Assembly: GCA_016710985.1 (NCBI GenBank)
Contig: JADJTX010000005.1
Span: forward strand, 1-64,000
Origin: Ignavibacteria bacterium
GTDB lineage: Bacteria > Bacteroidota > Ignavibacteria > Tepidaquicellales > Tepidaquicellaceae
Length of the DNA stretch: 64,000 bases
Direction: 5' to 3'
The notes beneath the pieces are model-generated. The model was given only the letters and a program-made list of their open reading frames with translations, searched no databases and was not told the origin of the DNA. Below, one piece after another: positions 62,348 to 64,000 of the stretch; position 1 is the stretch's first letter; every line of letters starts with the position of its first letter. The translations under genes were made by a program, and so were the position numbers.

Positions 62348-64000
62348 TTGAAAAAATTTGTTACTGCATCCGGTTTAATCTTTTTAATATTCTTGCTATC
62401 ACATCTCAATGTCTTTTCACAGGTCCGTCTTGAATGGGCTGTTCCGTACAACGGGACAGCAAACATGGAAGACGAAGCCCGGGGAATAGCAATTAACAAT
62501 TCCGGGTTTGTGTATGTCACCGGACAGAGTGTAAATACTCATAGTACCGGAAACAGCAGAGACGTTGCTACAGTGCAGTACAGCCCTTCCGGAGTGTATC
62601 AGCAGGTCAGAACATATAACGGAATCTATCCGAATTCCTGGGATGCGGGAAATGCGGTTGCAGTAGACAGATCAGGAAATGTTTTTGTTGCAGGGTTTAC
62701 ACAAAAAAGCTCAGTAGATTTTGATCTTTTAACAATTAAATATTCATCTGAAGATACAAATTCAATATGGGGTAATACCTATGACGGATACCAGCGTTAT
62801 GATGAAGCAATAGATAACATAACAGATGATTCAGGCAATGTATATGTTCTTGGTAATTCACATGATGTAAGTATAGATATCAATGTATACATGATAATCC
62901 TGAAGTATAATTCGCAGGGAGTCTTGAAGTGGGTGAATAAATACAAAGGTCAGTATCAGGCTTTTGCCAAGGCAATTGCATTGGACCGTTCCGGATATGT
63001 ATATGCGACTGGAATAACAAAAGATTCGGATGTTTCTGATTTTAACTATGTCACATTAAAATACAATGTAAGTTCCGGTGATTCGGCCTGGGTACAGATC
63101 TACAATCCTCATCCGCAGTCTCCGGGAAATGACATTGCCTCAGATATTGTTGCTGACAATTCAGGCAATGTTTATGTTACCGGAGCAAGTGACAGTTTGT
63201 CATCCAGTGATTTCGCTACTGTCAAATATAATTCAGCCGGCATTCAGGAATGGGTAAGAAAATATAACGGAACTGCCAATGATAATGATGTTGCAACATG
63301 CATGGTGATAAACAGTGAAGGTAATATCTGTGTTTCAGGGTACAGCAAAAATATCGGGACAGCGGATGATTTTGCAACTGTCTGTTATGATCCGTCCGGA
63401 ACTGAACTATGGGTGTCAATCTATGACGGAGGTTCAAGTCCAAATAACAGAGCTTATGTTGCATTGCTTGACAGCAGTGGTGGCATATATGTTTCAGGAG
63501 TAACTGAACAGGGAAGGGTAACAGTTAGTTATACAACCATAAAGTTGTCTTCCTCGGGTAACCTTCTCTGGGAGACAAGTTATAATCTGACAGGCACTTT
63601 CATCAAAATTCCTTCGGCAACCATCGATCGAATGACAAATATTTATGTTGCCGGCTCTTCAAATAACGATTACATTACAATTAAATACAGTCAGACTCCG
63701 AATGCACCTTCAAATTTAACGCTGACTCCGTTAGGTAATGGTAAGATCCGTTTAAACTGGACGGATAATTCTCCAAATGAAACAGGTTTTAGTATACAAA
63801 GTAAAAATGACATTGACACAAACTGGATAATCAAAGGTTCAGTTGCAGCTAACATAACACAATGGCAGGATTCGGGACTTATTTCCGGGACAGCTTATTA
63901 TTACAGGGTATTTGCAAAAAACGCTGCAGGGAATTCTCCTCCATCCGATACTGTAAATACTATTATTACCAATATTATAAGTAGTTCAAACATACCTGAA
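62348..64000 (+). CDS. Secreted beta-propeller protein with fibronectin domain (C-terminus beyond window)
   Basis: From TTG 62348, 551 codons without stop reach the window edge. Signal peptide KKFVTASGLIFLIFLLSHLN, then six to eight repeats of a blade pattern DxxGNVYVTGxS near 62, 110, 165, 215, 275 and so on (DNSGNVYVTGASDSLSSSDF, DRSGNVFVAGFTQKSSVDFD), each with FxTVKYxxxGxxxW. These are SBBP-type propeller repeats. From about residue 455 a fibronectin type III domain starts (TPNAPSNLTLTPLGNGKIRL). A sorting domain probably follows outside the window. Surface adhesion or carbohydrate binding is plausible but unproven. Confidence 0.88.
   Translation, partial: MKKFVTASGLIFLIFLLSHLNVFSQVRLEWAVPYNGTANMEDEARGIAINNSGFVYVTGQSVNTHSTGNSRDVATVQYSPSGVYQQVRTYNGIYPNSWDAGNAVAVDRSGNVFVAGFTQKSSVDFDLLTIKYSSEDTNSIWGNTYDGYQRYDEAIDNITDDSGNVYVLGNSHDVSIDINVYMIILKYNSQGVLKWVNKYKGQYQAFAKAIALDRSGYVYATGITKDSDVSDFNYVTLKYNVSSGDSAWVQIYNPHPQSPGNDIASDIVADNSGNVYVTGASDSLSSSDFATVKYNSAGIQEWVRKYNGTANDNDVATCMVINSEGNICVSGYSKNIGTADDFATVCYDPSGTELWVSIYDGGSSPNNRAYVALLDSSGGIYVSGVTEQGRVTVSYTTIKLSSSGNLLWETSYNLTGTFIKIPSATIDRMTNIYVAGSSNNDYITIKYSQTPNAPSNLTLTPLGNGKIRLNWTDNSPNETGFSIQSKNDIDTNWIIKGSVAANITQWQDSGLISGTAYYYRVFAKNAAGNSPPSDTVNTIITNIISSSNIPE

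Overview
The window looks like chromosomal DNA of an uncultured low-GC (roughly 35-40 % by eye) Gram-negative bacterium of the Bacteroidota/Chlorobi side, most likely class Ignavibacteria. The basis is threefold. Secreted proteins end in the YPNPFNPxTxI-type C-terminal sorting domain of type IX secretion (32127-33374, 59036-61345, and a domain-only protein at 13077-13511). Another secreted protein ends in dockerin-like GDxNxDGxxDLxD calcium loops (33405-34913). There are LPS and outer-membrane functions (kdsA, two TonB-dependent receptors). The taxonomic call is inference from style; no rRNA or tRNA gene was seen.

Layout. 1-2185: outer-membrane receptor, cut by the window edge. 2584-8845: PIG-L deacetylase, an iron-type ABC importer (lipoprotein, ATPase, fused permease), and an ECF sigma factor with a ChrR-like cupin anti-sigma. 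9016-16313: a sugar-acid/glycan cluster (NeuB-like synthase, class III aminotransferase, split transketolase, SpsF-like cytidylyltransferase, GT-B-like transferase) interrupted by a small sorting-domain protein. 16660-19436: Cpx-like kinase, regulator and Spy-like protein. 19765-31847: mostly housekeeping and membrane genes (barrel protein, TrmH, KdsA, spermidine-synthase-like membrane protein, two phosphofructokinases, APC permease, DoxX-like protein, voltage-gated cation channel, TerC). 32127-36865: two YHYH-domain paralogues, a lipoprotein and a CnrX/CnrY/CnrH-like sigma module. 37178-41108: a tightly coupled RecQ helicase / ComF-type phosphoribosyltransferase / DprA / winged-helix operon followed by a HigBA-type toxin-antitoxin pair, with a repeat family at both borders and in the middle. 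41373-47336: FSA-type aldolase, GcvT, ComB, FtsK, SDR. 47379-50477: Cys-rich secreted protein, double TRASH/YHS protein and TonB receptor, probably for a soft metal. 50679-58771: YfiH, MFS exporter, site-2 protease, CPBP protease, CdsA, acidic hypothetical, thioredoxin-like protein, GpmA, HAD phosphatase. 59036-64000: secreted metalloprotease, DUF3298-like protein and a beta-propeller/fibronectin protein cut by the window edge.

Two features run through the whole window. First, intergenic spaces are filled with several families of dispersed repeats: ~200-bp MITE-like elements with terminal inverted repeats, ~115-bp hairpins beginning with GCCACGAATT, hairpins beginning with TTACCACTAAGG, and short tandem 'word' arrays often starting at stop codons. 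Second, about ten single-base shifts, mostly in homopolymers, split otherwise complete genes (ABC ATPase, ChrR-like, Spy-like, ECF sigma, HigA-like, YfiH twice, site-2 protease, HAD). This points to residual indel errors in the assembly or, less likely, widespread decay.

The best candidate for an undescribed system is the RecQ-ComF-DprA-wHTH operon at 37178-40341. It resembles the competence trio ComFA-ComFC-DprA with a RecQ helicase in place of ComFA.
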